In this document: in pieces, positions 23,797 through 35,584 of the stretch
Numbering within the stretch: position 1 is the stretch's first letter
How the letters are laid out: every line of letters starts with the position of its first letter
Assembly (NCBI GenBank): GCA_003024785.1
Contig: PUQB01000425.1
Coordinates: forward strand, 124,001-188,000
Direction of reading: 5' to 3'
Origin: Selaginella tamariscina
Taxonomy: Eukaryota > Streptophyta > Lycopodiopsida > Selaginellales > Selaginellaceae
Length of the DNA: 64,000 nt
Translations under genes and position numbers: made by a program
Notes under the pieces: generated by a model
The model's database searches: none
What the model saw: only the letters and a program-made list of their open reading frames with translations
What the model was told of the DNA's origin: nothing

Positions 23797-25410
23797 TCAA
23801 TAACATTGTGGAGGAGCAGCACATAACGCAAACAAAGATTTCCCGCCAAAAGTTGCCATGGAATATCCCGACCCAACAAAAGCACAAGAATGTCCCACAG
23901 AGAACCCTCCGTACACCGTAGCACCCGTCGTACTCTGCCACACTACCCGTCCGTCGTACGTACTCAATCCATACACATGACCGTCACGGTCAAATGAAGT
24001 ACGTCCATGGTCAAAGCCACTGGGCCGTAAGCACGTTGACCGGTCGTCCATAGAATATTTCCACTGGCGGAATCTATTGCACCTCCAGTGGTATATTCCT
24101 GCGAAGGAGTAAGTTGGAATGGGAGTGCCAATGTGTTTGCTATGTTCGTGTATATCCTACGGATTGCACCCCTGAAAGGTCCACCTGGTTCAGCAACCTA
24201 TACTAATATATTTAAATAAATTAATTAAATAGATTAATCGCTTCCCAACTTGTCCAGTATCCCGATCGTGAGCCCAGATTATACCACTCTTCTGGCCAGT
24301 GACAACTATATCTTTATATGGATACGACTGATTTTGGAGAGTAACAAGCATAGGTGCTTCCCCAAAGTCATAGTCACGTCCTGATAAAAGGGCTTAATAC
24401 ATATACACATGCACGCGTACACACACCTGGACTATTGGGACAATTCGCAGGCCTAGGCATTTGTGTAACGCATGCCAGCCTCCAAATGTCAATCCCACCT
24501 AGAGGGCTGCACCATTTCATTGAGCCATCCCTCAAATTCATCGCCACCACTGAAGCTCCACATACCGATTCCGGTATGCAGTCTGTTGCATTTCCAGGCA
24601 GTTTTGTACCTCCGGCAGTACCTGTATATTTGCTATACATCTTAACACACACGCACACACGTACCGTGTAGAGGTTTTTTGTGGCGATTTCTTTGTGTAT
24701 CATTAGAGGGGCTCAGCTCCTGTATATCCACTGTTTTCGGGTACCATCAACGTTCTCCATATTATTCTACCAGATCTGAGATCGAGTTTATGAAAACTAC
24801 CTTGGAATGTGCAGCATTGTCCCTCTGTGAGCTCCTCTCTAGACGACACGCCAATGTAGAAAGCACTGCAGTGTGATCAGGGTTTTTTTGTTCGTTTACC
24901 CTTGGTGAGCTGTGGTCAAGTATGTGGATCAAGTTCATCGGACGTCCATACATGGTGCCCATCTAGTCGTCTAGGAGCTACAACAAGGGCAGGCCCCAGA
25001 AGTCCAACGAGGACAAACTCTTGCGCTACTGTTGGCGTTGCCCTAGCCATTGTTCCATTGTATCCCGTAATAACTGGTAAACTCGCTCTCCACAGATGAA
25101 ATCCTTTCAAAACGTACACCAATTAGTACTGTGTGTACGTACACTATACATACACACGGATATATAATTATAACCAAGAGTTTTTATACATGGATATACA
25201 AGCACATGTGCATAGTTAAGTTATATAAAGTCATGGACGTTAATAAGATGCAGTAGTGTGTGTGTGTCTATATATATTAGTGTTAATCGTTTACCTGTTA
25301 ATACTGAAACTGCAAATACAAAACCGTAGGCTACCGTGAGGACGTTGATCTGACGGTCTTGTGCATATCGACGGTTCTCCATCTCCTCCGTGATTGATCC
25401 ATCTATTCCT
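23797..25410 (-). pseudogene. PQQ-repeat quinoprotein (polyvinylalcohol dehydrogenase-like), copy 2
   Basis: Same gene as 11063-12867 and 38269-40020. The last exon (about 24200-23797) ends 'TGATVYGGFSVGHSCAF...PQCY' and stop. Other exons give 'DFGEAPMLVTL' (about 24380-24255), 'GNATDCIPESVCGASVV' (about 24600-24430) and 'ARATPTVAQEFVLVGLLGPA' (about 25100-24930), which in this copy reads through 'APRRLDGHHVWTSDELDPH' without the lesions of the other two. It is still a pseudogene. About 95 bases are missing from the first recognised exon (only about 100 bases remain, 25410-25310), the 'FLTMSG' end of the next exon is lost near 24915, and part of the last exon is deleted (near 24060 and 23850). 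Confidence 0.8.
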
Positions 25411-27581
25411 CTAAAACAATATATTTATAATTGTGAATAAATATCTGTATGATTTCATATATTTATATATTTAAATTTTTGTTTAGGCATACAAAATGTA
25501 TATTACATATTACATATATATATATAACACACACAGTTTTACACGGAATATAAAACCTAAGGGACACCAGTACACCTAGTAAGATCTCTTACGTACACAC
25601 AAAATATATATAATCACGCGCGCGCGCGCGCGCACACACCCCGTAGTTGGACTCGATCTGTACAAACCATTGCCATATGAAAGTGAGTAACAATAGAATG
25701 AACTTCTTCCACATGCGTTGATGTTTCGGTATTCAAAACACTAGTTCTTCGTCTTTGGGGCTTACTTTTTCTTCATGGTGTGCAGGCAAATTTCTCATGC
25801 TTATAGTTTATGATTTTTAACCATCTTTTCCCTCGTTCTAGGGCTTTTCACATGTAAATGTAATATATAATATATAAATTATACTTTTATATTTTGCTGG
25901 TTCAATTATAAAACTTTAGCAATGTGATGTTTATTGAATATATTGCTCCATTTATTTTGAAAAGGAAAAAAGGAACATCAACATTTAACTGAAAAATCAA
26001 TAATAATCAATAATAAATTACGGGCTATATACATGCAATGTCATACATATACACTATATTTACACACATATGTGTGTATACAATAAAAATGAATAAAAAT
26101 GAACGTTGTAACTAAAATGGGAATGTTTATAGTCTTATTTTCTTAATAATTAATAATTTTAATTATTTAATTAGCATTTTTTAATATAAAAAATAATTAT
26201 TAAAATAATATATGTTTAAATTTTTTTTTTCTTAAAATGTATATTTAAAATATTAATGATTAATACGTAAGTATTAATTAAAAATTTATTTTATATTTTC
26301 ATTTTCATGTATCCTTCTCTTAATTTAATTACAAATATCAATTTTGGATTTCCTCAGACCGTAGATTGGCAAAGGATGCCCTATCTAAGGATATGAACTC
26401 TATATAACATAAACATGCACACGCACGCACACACACCATATATATATATAGAGAGAGAGAGAGTGCAATCATGATATGATTCCTCATTCTATAGTGCAAC
26501 AATGACAAATATTTCTCTTGTTCTATACTCAACTTGTAGATCATTCCTCAAACCACGCAACATCGTGCTCTTACAAAGCATTTAAAAAACATTTTTATAT
26601 ACTTATTATTTATTAGTTTACCAAATATTATATAAACATACCATATAAAAGCGAGTATAATTATAATATATCATTGTCCTCCAGTACAGTTTGCCAGCTT
26701 TTCACGTGGTCTGGTTGGTATAACGTTAAAGATTATTCCTAGGATTTTCCGACTGGATCCCACCTAACGCCGTTTGTACGACTGCATTGAAGAAGAGACG
26801 TTATAAAAGTACATTCTGTTAGCATATTCTTCTGGTTAAACATAGCTAATCCCGGCTAAAAACCTGCTTAAACCCACGGCATTGGCCGATTCGATCTTCC
26901 AAAGGCATTCCTTCATATGATTTGTTCGCATTCGCTCTTCTAGGGCCCTTGATCAATATATGCATTGTATAGTTGTTGTTTTTCATCTGAATTCTCTGTT
27001 GGGTTCTTGTATATTACCAATATAACGTATTGTATGTACATATGTACGCGTGTGCGTTTCTAACACCCAAATGGTGTTTTTCTTCACGGAATTGTTAGCT
27101 TTGGGTTGCTTTCGCCTTCTTTTGCGGGTTAAAAGGAGCTGCATATGCATTTAATGTGTTTACTTTTCATAGCTGTATATGTGTGTGTATATACATGTAT
27201 GTAGGGTTTGGCGTTTCATGTTTTTTGAAGTATCTAGAATATAAAAATACTTTAGATAAAAAACTTTATTTGAGAACATTTTATGTTTTCTTTAATATTT
27301 TTTAATTAAATTTTACATAGATGGTTTATTTAAATAATATTTTAAATTTTTTAATTAAAATATTTTAATATTTCCGATGCTTTGAGAACACGGAACGCCA
27401 AACCTTGCATATACGTATATATAAAATGTCTGCGGGTGTACTATGCATTTTTAATGCCAAAGTTGTGTTTGCCTGAAAATTGATATACATATTAAAATGT
27501 ATGTTAATTGCCTCTCAACCTAGTTTAAAATGCTGTTGTATGTATGTATATGTGTATATTATGTGTATGTATGTATGTATG

Positions 27582-27642
<61 letters not shown>

Positions 27643-28280
27643 CGCGCGCGGGCGTGTTGGTTGCCTTGTGGGTTTCGTTTTCCATTAAAAAAAAAATTGC
27701 CATATAGTTTCATATTTATTATATACAAGTCTACTCAGAGATTTTCTTTATATATTATTTATATTGTTGAAATTTTCTTAATTAAACTAGCTTGAGAGCC
27801 AATTAATTCATTTCTGGCAAGTGATTGATTTTTTTATTATTAATTAGTTACTTAATTAACTATTATTTATTTATTTATTCAAGTAGAGAGATTTGATATT
27901 AATATATAGCATATAGTTTATACAATAGATGTAGACTATATAGTTTATATAGTTTATATCGGTGTGTGGCACATGAACGAATATTCTGTATGCATCTGCC
28001 TATGTACATAGAAACATGTACGTATGCGTATTAAATAAACACACAAGCATACATAAGATCTTGATTGGACATATGCAATAATATAAGGGCCAAATAACCA
28101 TTTTTAAAAAATAAATAACCACCGTACCAGTGGAAAGTGGGTCCTAAACTTTATTAAGGAAAAAAAAAGTAAAAGAACGAGAACAGTAGCTTTGAAATTT
28201 AGATTGGGACATTGAACAGTGCCTTTTGACGTTCCGATCGGGAGATTCAACAGTAGCTTTGAAGTTTAAATTGGGATATA
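25411..28280. repeat. PQQ/RLK intergenic region copy 2 with deleted RLK
   Basis: 25640-26060 matches 40240-40690 in the same orientation. 26340-27470 matches the RLK upstream region (TATA box at about 26800, 'cttcacggaattgttagctt' near 27083). No RLK coding exon follows. The sequence passes directly into the spacer relative of 15.8-17.2 kb (27480-28080) and then into the ANK copy 2 upstream region. Unique AT-rich DNA lies at 26090-26335 and 27210-27400. Microsatellites are (CG)n at about 25617-25632 and (TA)n at about 27582-27634. The RLK gene was evidently deleted in this module. Confidence 0.65.
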
Positions 28281-28599
28281 GTCGAGTGTTATAAATAAGG
28301 TAATTAAACTTATTGCAAAATTCACATCAGTGATAATCTATAGTTTTCATTGCAACCGAGTGTTTTGCTACATTCTCTCATTTCGGTGCTCGACATTTCA
28401 GAAGGTAATACATGTATATCCATAATTTAATTACTCATATATATTACTAAGAGTAACCACTCTTCAGATCTGTTGGCATTGGACCGTGCAAGTAAGGATG
28501 GCAATTTAAGCTTGGCGAAGGTCTTGCTTGGTGGTGACAATGTCAAAACAAAGATACTTGATATGGGGTGACACGGTTCTTCATGTTGCCAGCATACAG

Positions 28600-28842
28600 T
28601 CCAATAGAGATCAATCCGAGGATATCCCTCATGTTCTTTTCCAATCCGGCTAGAGCCTATTCTAAAAGCAAACAGAGATACGGGTGAACGAGAAGAATTT
28701 ACCTGGCGGTGCAGCTTGACGAACCAGGAATCGTACGGCAACAGCTTACATACACACCTCAACCTCATCAAATCGATGACTGGGAGCCTTGCAAGGATCA
28801 GCATAACCACGTTGAAGTCGTACGACGCCTGTTCTTCCATAT
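28600..28842 (-). pseudogene. Captured F-box gene fragment
   Basis: The minus-strand frame starting at 28840 gives an F-box core: 'VVMLILARLPVIDLMRLRCV' then CK and, after a short gap, 'SWFVKLHRQ'. This is the LPxx(L)LRLRCVCK ... FVxLH pattern of plant F-box proteins, which recruit substrates to SCF ubiquitin ligases. Homology to the ANK gene stops on both sides, so the fragment sits as an antisense insert in ANK copy 2. Only the N-terminal ~80 residues are present. Confidence 0.72.
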
Positions 28843-28844
28843 TT

Positions 28845-28890
28845 TCGTTTTGACCTTATCACCACCAAGCAAGTCCTTCAATCAGATGCA
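28845..28890 (-). repeat. Inverted copy of an ANK exon segment
   Basis: Reverse-complemented, this reads 'gaaggacttgcttggtggtg' and the following ~20 bases, which matches the forward ANK sequence at about 28513-28555 and 31663-31700. It lies directly beside the F-box fragment and suggests filler DNA copied during repair. Confidence 0.7.
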
Positions 28891-29517
28891 GTTGGCCGCA
28901 CAGTGCTCCATACGGTTGTTTTGAGAATGCTTATGGTGTTGATTCACTTTCTGGAGGATCAACTTGAGGATGTGATTTTCAGAGGGACGATGAACACATG
29001 ACAGTTCTACATCACGCTGCCAAGATTGGTAATTTGAAGACTATCCAGATCTTCCTCTCTAAATTGGGCGATCAAGCCAAAGATGAAATTCTTCAAACAG
29101 ATAAGTTTGGTAGAACAGTTCTTCATTTGGCTGCTACAGGTGGGGAATGTCTAGGTTGAGTGATGACTATGAAATTCATCGTGAGAAAGACATTTATGGT
29201 AACACAATCCTTCATACAGCTGTTAGGAATGGTCGTGTTAGCATTGTGGAGTTGCTCTTAGAGAGACTAGGAGATGAAGGTTCTAAAGATCCAATCCAGC
29301 ACGACAGCAATGCTCTTCATGTAGCTGCCTACCATGGAGAGAAGGATATTCTCTTAGTATTGCTTGGCAAGTTTGGAAACGAAGCATAGCGTGTGATATG
29401 TGAGAAGGATTCTGAAGGTGACATAGTGCTTTATAAATTTGTTCATGATGGTCAGCTTGACATTATCAAGGTTGTAGTGACTAAGCTAGGTCGTCAAGCA
29501 ATCAATGGCAGGAAGTA

Positions 29518-29815
29518 GATAACCTCAACTTGGTGATCACGTAATCATCTGTGTAGCTACGCCAACTAAGGTACTTAATAACCAAGTTTTGATTGTGAAT
29601 TAACAGAAGCTGATGTTATTTTTAACAGATATTATTCAGGCATTCTGCAATACGTTTAATGAAATCCGGTTCTAAAGTTTCACGTATCGAGCTCGTTGAT
29701 GTTGGTCCTTCGCTGGATTTAACAATTAGACGTAATCAGAATCCTGGCGAGGAATTACAGAAGGAAGCATTGAAGACTGTCACCAAGTCTTCTAAGAAGA
29801 AGGTATCGGTGTGTG
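29518..29815 (+). pseudogene. Captured RPF2/Brix-domain gene fragment
   Basis: Frame 29659-29815 encodes 'MKSGSKVSRIELVDVGPSLD' followed by LTIRRNQ and a lysine-rich end, and then a GT donor. This resembles the C-terminal Brix portion of ribosome production factor 2 (RPF2), a 60S assembly factor that binds 5S RNP. An upstream piece at about 29535-29600 ('GDHVI' and 'NQVLI') looks like the preceding exon. It has no start or stop of its own and lies between ANK copy 2 and a duplicated intergenic block. RPF2 is the best family guess; other Brix proteins are possible. Confidence 0.55.
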
Positions 29816-29879
29816 TAATTGCCAGGTGTAGTGGCTCTTTCCCTCTCTCTCTCACACACACATACTGTATATAACTGTG

Positions 29880-30334
29880 GGTACAGAGTCCAAGTTTATT
29901 GAATATATTGCTCCATTTATTTTGAAAAGAAGGAAAAAAGAAACATCAACATTTAATTGAAAAATCAACCATAATCAATAAAATTACTGGCTATATACAT
30001 ACAATGTCATACATATACACTATAATTACACACACATATGTTTACTATACATATACATTCTGACACGGACGTGTTAGATCACCACATGAAAAAAATAGAG
30101 TTACTTTAGATAATAATAATAAAATCTGTTTTAGTTCGTTTTTCTGCAAGTGTGAATGTTATTGATATTAAACTATAATATCACTTTTGTAGCTGGATTT
30201 ACCCAGACCGTTATTGGCAAGGATGCCCTATCTAAGGATATGAGCTCTATATAACATAGACATGCACACACGATACACATGCACACGCACACACACACAC
30301 CATACATACATACATATAATATATATATATATAT

Positions 30335-30381
<47 letters not shown>

Positions 30382-31340
30382 CAATCTACTGTAATCATGA
30401 TATGATTCCTCATTTTATAGTGCAACAATGACACTCAACTTGTAAATCATTCCTCGAACCACGCCACATCGTGCTCTTACAAAGCATTTAAAAACATTTT
30501 TACATACTTTTTATTTATTAGTTTACCAAATATTATATCATTATAGAATAAACATACTATATAAAAGCGAGTATAATTATAATATATCATTGTCCTCCAA
30601 TACAGTTAAATTATTATTAGGATATTCCGACTGATCTCACCAAATATTATTTATTAGATTATAGAATAAACATACCGTATAAAAGCGCGTATAATTATAA
30701 TATATCATTGTGCTCCAGTACAGTTTTCACATGGTCTGGTTAGTACAGTGTTGAAGATTATTCCTAGGATATTGCGCCTGGATCGCCGTTTGTGCAACTG
30801 CATTGATATAAAAGTACATTCTATTAGCATATTCGTCTGACGGAGTTTAGGACTGTCAACGCTGTGTGTGTTTTGTTGTGTGGCTCTGACGAACAGGGGG
30901 ACTGCGCGTTGCACCAAATCTGAGGTATGTTTCGAATGTCTGCAGTTTAGTTCACTGTTGTTCGCAATGCCGGGTTTAAGCAGTGTTTTAGCCGGGATTA
31001 GCTATGTTTAACCGGATTTGTTCGCATTTGCTCTTTTAGGGCTCTTGATTGATAAATGCATTGTCTCTGTTGGGGTTTTCATCTATATTAATCTATTGAA
31101 TCTTGTGTATTACCAATATAACGTATCGGCGTTTCTAACACCCAAATGGTTTGAAAATGTGTTTTTCTTCACGGAATTGCTAGCTTTGGGTTCTTTTGCG
31201 GGTTAGGAGTTGCATATGTATAGTTAAGAGTTTACCTTTCATAGCTGTATATGTGTGTGTATACATGTACGCATATACATAAATGTCTGTGGGTGTAGTA
31301 TGCATTTTTAATGTAGAACAAGAACAAGAATAGATTCAAT
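29880..31340. repeat. Stray copy of the PQQ/RLK intergenic region
   Basis: Homologous to 40560-42240 and to 25920-27450, but with no PQQ gene to its left and no RLK to its right. Within it, about 30525-30605 and 30640-30720 are tandem copies ('gcgagtataattataatata' and relatives). A (GA)n run of about 40 bases lies at 30341-30380. The end of the first putative RLK UTR exon ('aaatctgaggtatgtttcg') is kept near 30918. No gene is present. Confidence 0.7.
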
Positions 31341-31367
31341 AGTTTAAATTCGGATATAGTCGAGTGT

Positions 31368-31375
31368 TATAAATA
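31368..31375 (+). promoter_or_regulatory. Candidate TATA box of ANK copy 3
   Basis: TATAAATA lies 134 bases before the ATG at 31509. The spacing is identical to that in copy 1 (17570 to 17711) and the flanks are conserved. Confidence 0.55.
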
Positions 31376-33877
31376 AGGTAATTAAACTTATAGAAAACTC
31401 ACATCAGTGATAATCAATAGTTCTCATTGCAACAATTTGTCTCTCATCCAGTGTTTTGCTACATTTTATCGTTCCTGTAATTAGAGAAGTTGCAAATTCA
31501 TTAATCACATGGCGCTTGACAATGCAGAAGGTAATATATCCATAATATAATTACTCATATATAATTTATATTTACTATACATTTGTTAAAACTTAAGACA
31601 TATCCACTCTTCAGATCTGTTTGCATTGCACCGTGCAAGTAAGGATGGCAATTTAAGCTTGGTGAAGAACTTGCTTGGTGGTGATGAGGTCAAACCGAAA
31701 ATACTTAAAAAGGACATCGATGGTCACACGGTTCTTCATGTTGCCAGCACTGCTGATGTTCTGAGGTTTCTTTTGAATGAGTTAGGTGATACTGCCAAAG
31801 ACGGAATTTGCGAACCAGGTAAACATGGCCGCACAGTGCTCCATAGGGTTGTTTTGGGGGGAGATGTGAAGATGCTTACGGTGTTGATTGACTTTCTGAA
31901 GAATCAACTTGAGGATATGATTTTCAGGGGGACGATGAAAACATGACAGTTCTACATCACGCTGCCAAGATTGGTAATTTAAGGGCTATCGAGATCTTCC
32001 TCTATAAATTGCACGATCAAGCCAAAGATGAAATTCTTCAAACAGATAAGTTTGGTAGAACAGTTCTTCATTTGGCTGCTAGAGGTGGGATATAAAAGTT
32101 TTCAAGGAGATAATGTGGAGGCTGAGAGATGACTATGAAATTCATCGTGACAAAGACATTTATGGTAACACAATCCTTCATACAGCTGCTAGGAACGGTA
32201 GTGTTAGCATTGTGGAGTTTCTTTTAGACAGACTAGGAGATGAAGGTTCTAAAGATGCAATCCAACAGAAAAACAAGGACGACGACAATGTTATTCATGT
32301 AGCTGCAGGTGCCTACCAGAGGGATGTTCTCTTAGTATTGCTTGGCAAGCTTGGAAACGAAGCAAAGCGTTTGATATGTGAGAAGAATTCTAGAGGTGAC
32401 ACAGCGCTTCATTCATTTGTTCGTGATGGTCAGCTTGACATTATCAAGGCTGCGATGACTAAGCTAGGTCGTCAAGCACCCAATATCAATGAGAAAAACA
32501 GGCGGGGAGAGACAGTTCTTCATGTAGCCGTTGATCTTGGTATTGTTGATGTTGTAAATTTAATCTTATGGAAGCTAGGTGGACATGCCCGAGATGGAAT
32601 ACTTGAAGAAGACATTTCAGGTAAAACGGTCCTTCATATAGCAATTGAAAACGGCGATGTGGTTGTATTCAAAACACTCATGGATAAGCTTGGTGACAGA
32701 GCAAAGGAAGCGATTCTTAAACAAAACCAGACCATTCTTCATGCAGCTGTACGTGGTGGCAATAATGACATTGTTAAAATGTTGATGCTGGAATTGGGTG
32801 CTCAAGCGGAGAATGCAAGTCGACAGGTAGATGAGAATTGTTATGGCACCTGATGAGTTGTTCCTAGGTAATACTGCTCTTCATGCAGCTGCAATTGGAA
32901 GGCATTATTTTCCTGGGGGGAATCTTGATATTTTTAAACAACTGTTGAATGTGGTTGGTTCATCATGCAACGACGTGAACAAAGTTAAAAACTGGTACGG
33001 TCAAACACCTTTGCATTTTGCTGTAGCACAGGATGACTATGATTTGGTTAAATATTTAATTAAGGAAAAAGGTGCTAATCCAGCTCAAGACGATAATGCA
33101 GGCGTGACACCGTTGCATTTTGCTGCTCGAAGCGCATCTCAACGTGTTTTATAACTCATAAGTGATTCACTTGAGACGGACTACAATGTGAACAAGTTAA
33201 CGGGCTTGGCTGGTCTTAGTCCTTTACACTATGCAGCATGGAATGCCAACTCATTTGCTATTGACTGGTTATCGGGAGCAGAAATGAACAACGAGGACCG
33301 AATTGATTTAGAAGTAAAAGACAAAGTGGAAAGACTAGCGCCTTGGTTCTGGTTAATTCTAGGTCATCGCCCTGACAACAAGGAACGTTCTTGTTGGGTA
33401 TTGCAAGCTTTGCTAATTGCCCATATTAGCAAAGGAAAGAATTCATTTACAGATGACATCCAAAAGTTTCTTGAAGATCATCTGAATCTCGATGGCGAAC
33501 TTTTGGATCTTGCATGCCAAGAGACAATGCAAGGAGTCTATGATGAAAAGCTGAGACTGAGTCCGAATTTGATTTCATGTGCAGCTGCCTATGGTGATGC
33601 TACCACATCCTCAAAACTAGTAGAGGAGCTATAAAAGGTACACAACAAATCAGTTGTGCAGGAGTTGTTGCATCGATCTCGACCGTTGGAATTTGCTGCT
33701 ATGCGTGTCAATGCTGACGAAAGTAGGGTGGGTGTGGCAGAGAAATTTTTGGCAATAATGAAAGAAAATGAGGAGTTTCACAAACAACTAAAGTCCAGTT
33801 TCAAGAGAGTGCTACAGAGTGGGGACAAAAAAGGCTTAGAGTTTGTAAGACGCTTGGTGAGTCACATGCGACCATCT

Positions 33878-34632
33878 CAGGTACATAAATTGTTGCAAGT
33901 TAAATTATCTTCTAGAATAACGAGTGATGACTCTAAGCTAATGAAAATAATGGAGACTAAACAAAAAAATTTAAGGTCAGTGGATAAGTTCAAGGTGGTG
34001 CATGATGTTAGTGATATATGCCGTAGTAAAAATATGTTATGAATTAGTAATTAAATTAGATTAATAATTAATAAATTAGTAATCAAATTAATAATTAAAC
34101 ATTTTTGTAACATTTTTTATTACGTATTTAATCACTGCATGATGTACCTTTGAGTTACTAAATAGTATGTTTTCATTTAGCTAAGCAAAAAGCAGAAGTA
34201 TTTCATATATTAACATCAATTGAATTAGAAGTAGAATAAGATCTAAAAGCTCAAACGGTTAATATTCAATATTATAATATTTATTAAGAAGCTTATCAGC
34301 AATGAGATAGCCTTTAATACCACTACATCTTTGCTTCTATCTTTTAGTTGTTGATAAGCTCCTTAATGAATGTTATGATGTTGATTATCAATTTGTTTAA
34401 ACTTTTGAATTTTTTTTTACTTTGATTCAGTTGATGTTGATGTATAAAATACTTTTGCCTTTTGTTTAATTCAATGGAGACGTATCATCCAGTAAGTTAG
34501 AGGTACATCATGCACAAATCAACCTTGAACTTATCCACTGACCTTAAGTTTAGTCTGCATTATCTTTATTAGCTCAGAGTTGTCACTCATCGTTCTAAAA
34601 AATAATTTAGCTTACAACAATTCATGTACCTG
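33878..34632. repeat. Inverted duplication within ANK copy 3 (potential hairpin)
   Basis: About 295 bases of the linker exon run forward from 33878 ('caggtacataaattgttgca') to about 34310. The same stretch appears as reverse complement from about 34315 to 34632 (ending 'aattcatgtacctg'). The arms nearly abut. The forward arm carries a 129-bp MITE (34008-34136) that the reverse arm lacks. ANK copy 1 has only one forward version (20365-20690), so the inversion is specific to copy 3. It replaced about 40 bases of the ancestral exon on the right side. Confidence 0.82.
34008..34136. mobile_element. 129-bp hAT-like MITE, copy a
   Basis: Flanked by a perfect 8-bp repeat GCATGATG (34000-34007, 34137-34144). 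Its ends are imperfect inverted repeats of about 30 bases (AGTGATATATGCCGTAG... against AGTGATTAAATACGTAA... on the other strand). The interior is almost pure AT. The inverted arm of the same duplication has the empty site with a single GCATGATG near 34510. The element supplies the stop of the short open frame ending at 34042. Confidence 0.8.
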
Positions 34633-35290
34633 ACAACAACATTGGCTGAACAACTTTACACTGGGCAGCCATCTTTGGTGATGAGGAGATAATGAAGGAG
34701 CTTTGTCATGACAAAAGGTGCAAATGGGGATGTGGTTGACAAGTTTAGAAAGCCACCTTACCTCAAGGAGGATAAGTACTACGAGAACTTGCAGAGGGAT
34801 CGGGACTGGTACGTTGATGCACTCAATGCGATCCTGGTTGGAGCTGCATTAATTACAAGCATCACATTTTTGGTGTTTTACAGCCCCCACTTCAGTATCC
34901 CCTTAGCAACCGCGACCCAAATCCAGATATTAAGTATGTGGCCATCAACAGGGGTGACATACACACGTTTTGGGTGTTAAACAGATTGTCCTTCTTTTTT
35001 AGCATGGCTAGTGCTCTGGCTGGGGTCACCGGGGTGTTATCGAATGTTGCAGTTTTCAATTTACAACTGGTGGAGAATATTAGGAGGTTGTTAGTCCACG
35101 CTGCTACCTTACTTGTCATCTCCATATTATTTATTCTTGCTGCTTTTGCATCAGTTGGCTTGGCAGTGTTACCAAAGGTGCTCCAGCTACAAACTAACAT
35201 AATAGTCACAACAGTTCTTGGAGGATCCTTTTGCTTATATAGGCTCTGGAAATTTGTCAGGCTGTTAACGCTCTTACACCTAACAATTTG

Positions 35291-35440
35291 TGGAGACGTC
35301 ATGTGGATCCACTCGTTCGTCGACTTTGATCTACAGCAAGGAATATGTGGAGACGTTGTGTGGATCCACTCGTTCGTCGACTTTGATCTACAGCAAGGAA
35401 TATGTGGAGACGTCGTGTGGATCCACTCGTTCGTCAGCTT
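35291..35440 (+). repeat. 57-bp tandem repeat, 2.6 units, in the ANK copy 3 C-terminus
   Basis: Units start at 35291, 35348 and 35405, each opening 'tggagacgt'. ANK copy 1 has a single unit (about 21705-21760) coding for 'LWRRRVDPLIRQLWSTL'. The period of 57 is a multiple of three, so the expansion adds two 19-residue units without shifting the frame. The units differ at only a few bases, so the expansion is recent. Confidence 0.9.
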
Positions 35441-35584
35441 TGGTCCACACTACGGAGGAATTTCATGGTTGCTACTTTACGGTGGAATGGTAAACTAGAG
35501 GACAGGATAGAGCCAGAGCAGTGTGCAGTGAATCAATCTATCATTGAAGCTACCAAGAACAAGCAGCGCAACTCAATTTGCTCC

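Larger units (their letters stand above)
28389..29515 (+). pseudogene. Ankyrin-repeat gene copy 2, 5' fragment
   Basis: This is homologous to the first part of ANK copies 1 and 3. The ATG of the first exon is lost: where the others read ATGGCGCT, this copy reads CGGTGCT (about 28384). Exon 2 begins near 28469 with 'ALDRASKDGNLSLAKVLLGG'. An F-box fragment and a small inverted ankyrin piece interrupt it at 28600-28890. Ankyrin sequence then resumes ('YGNTILHTAVRNGRVSIVEL' at 29192-29251) until about 29515, where homology stops and an RPF2-like fragment follows. The linker and PGG domain are absent. TATAAATA at 28290-28297 is retained. Confidence 0.82.

Noticed and set aside
28427-28597. C-terminal half of the F-box-containing minus-strand frame as part of an F-box protein
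   Set aside because: That half is the antisense of the ANK exon. Only 28600-28842 is F-box sequence.
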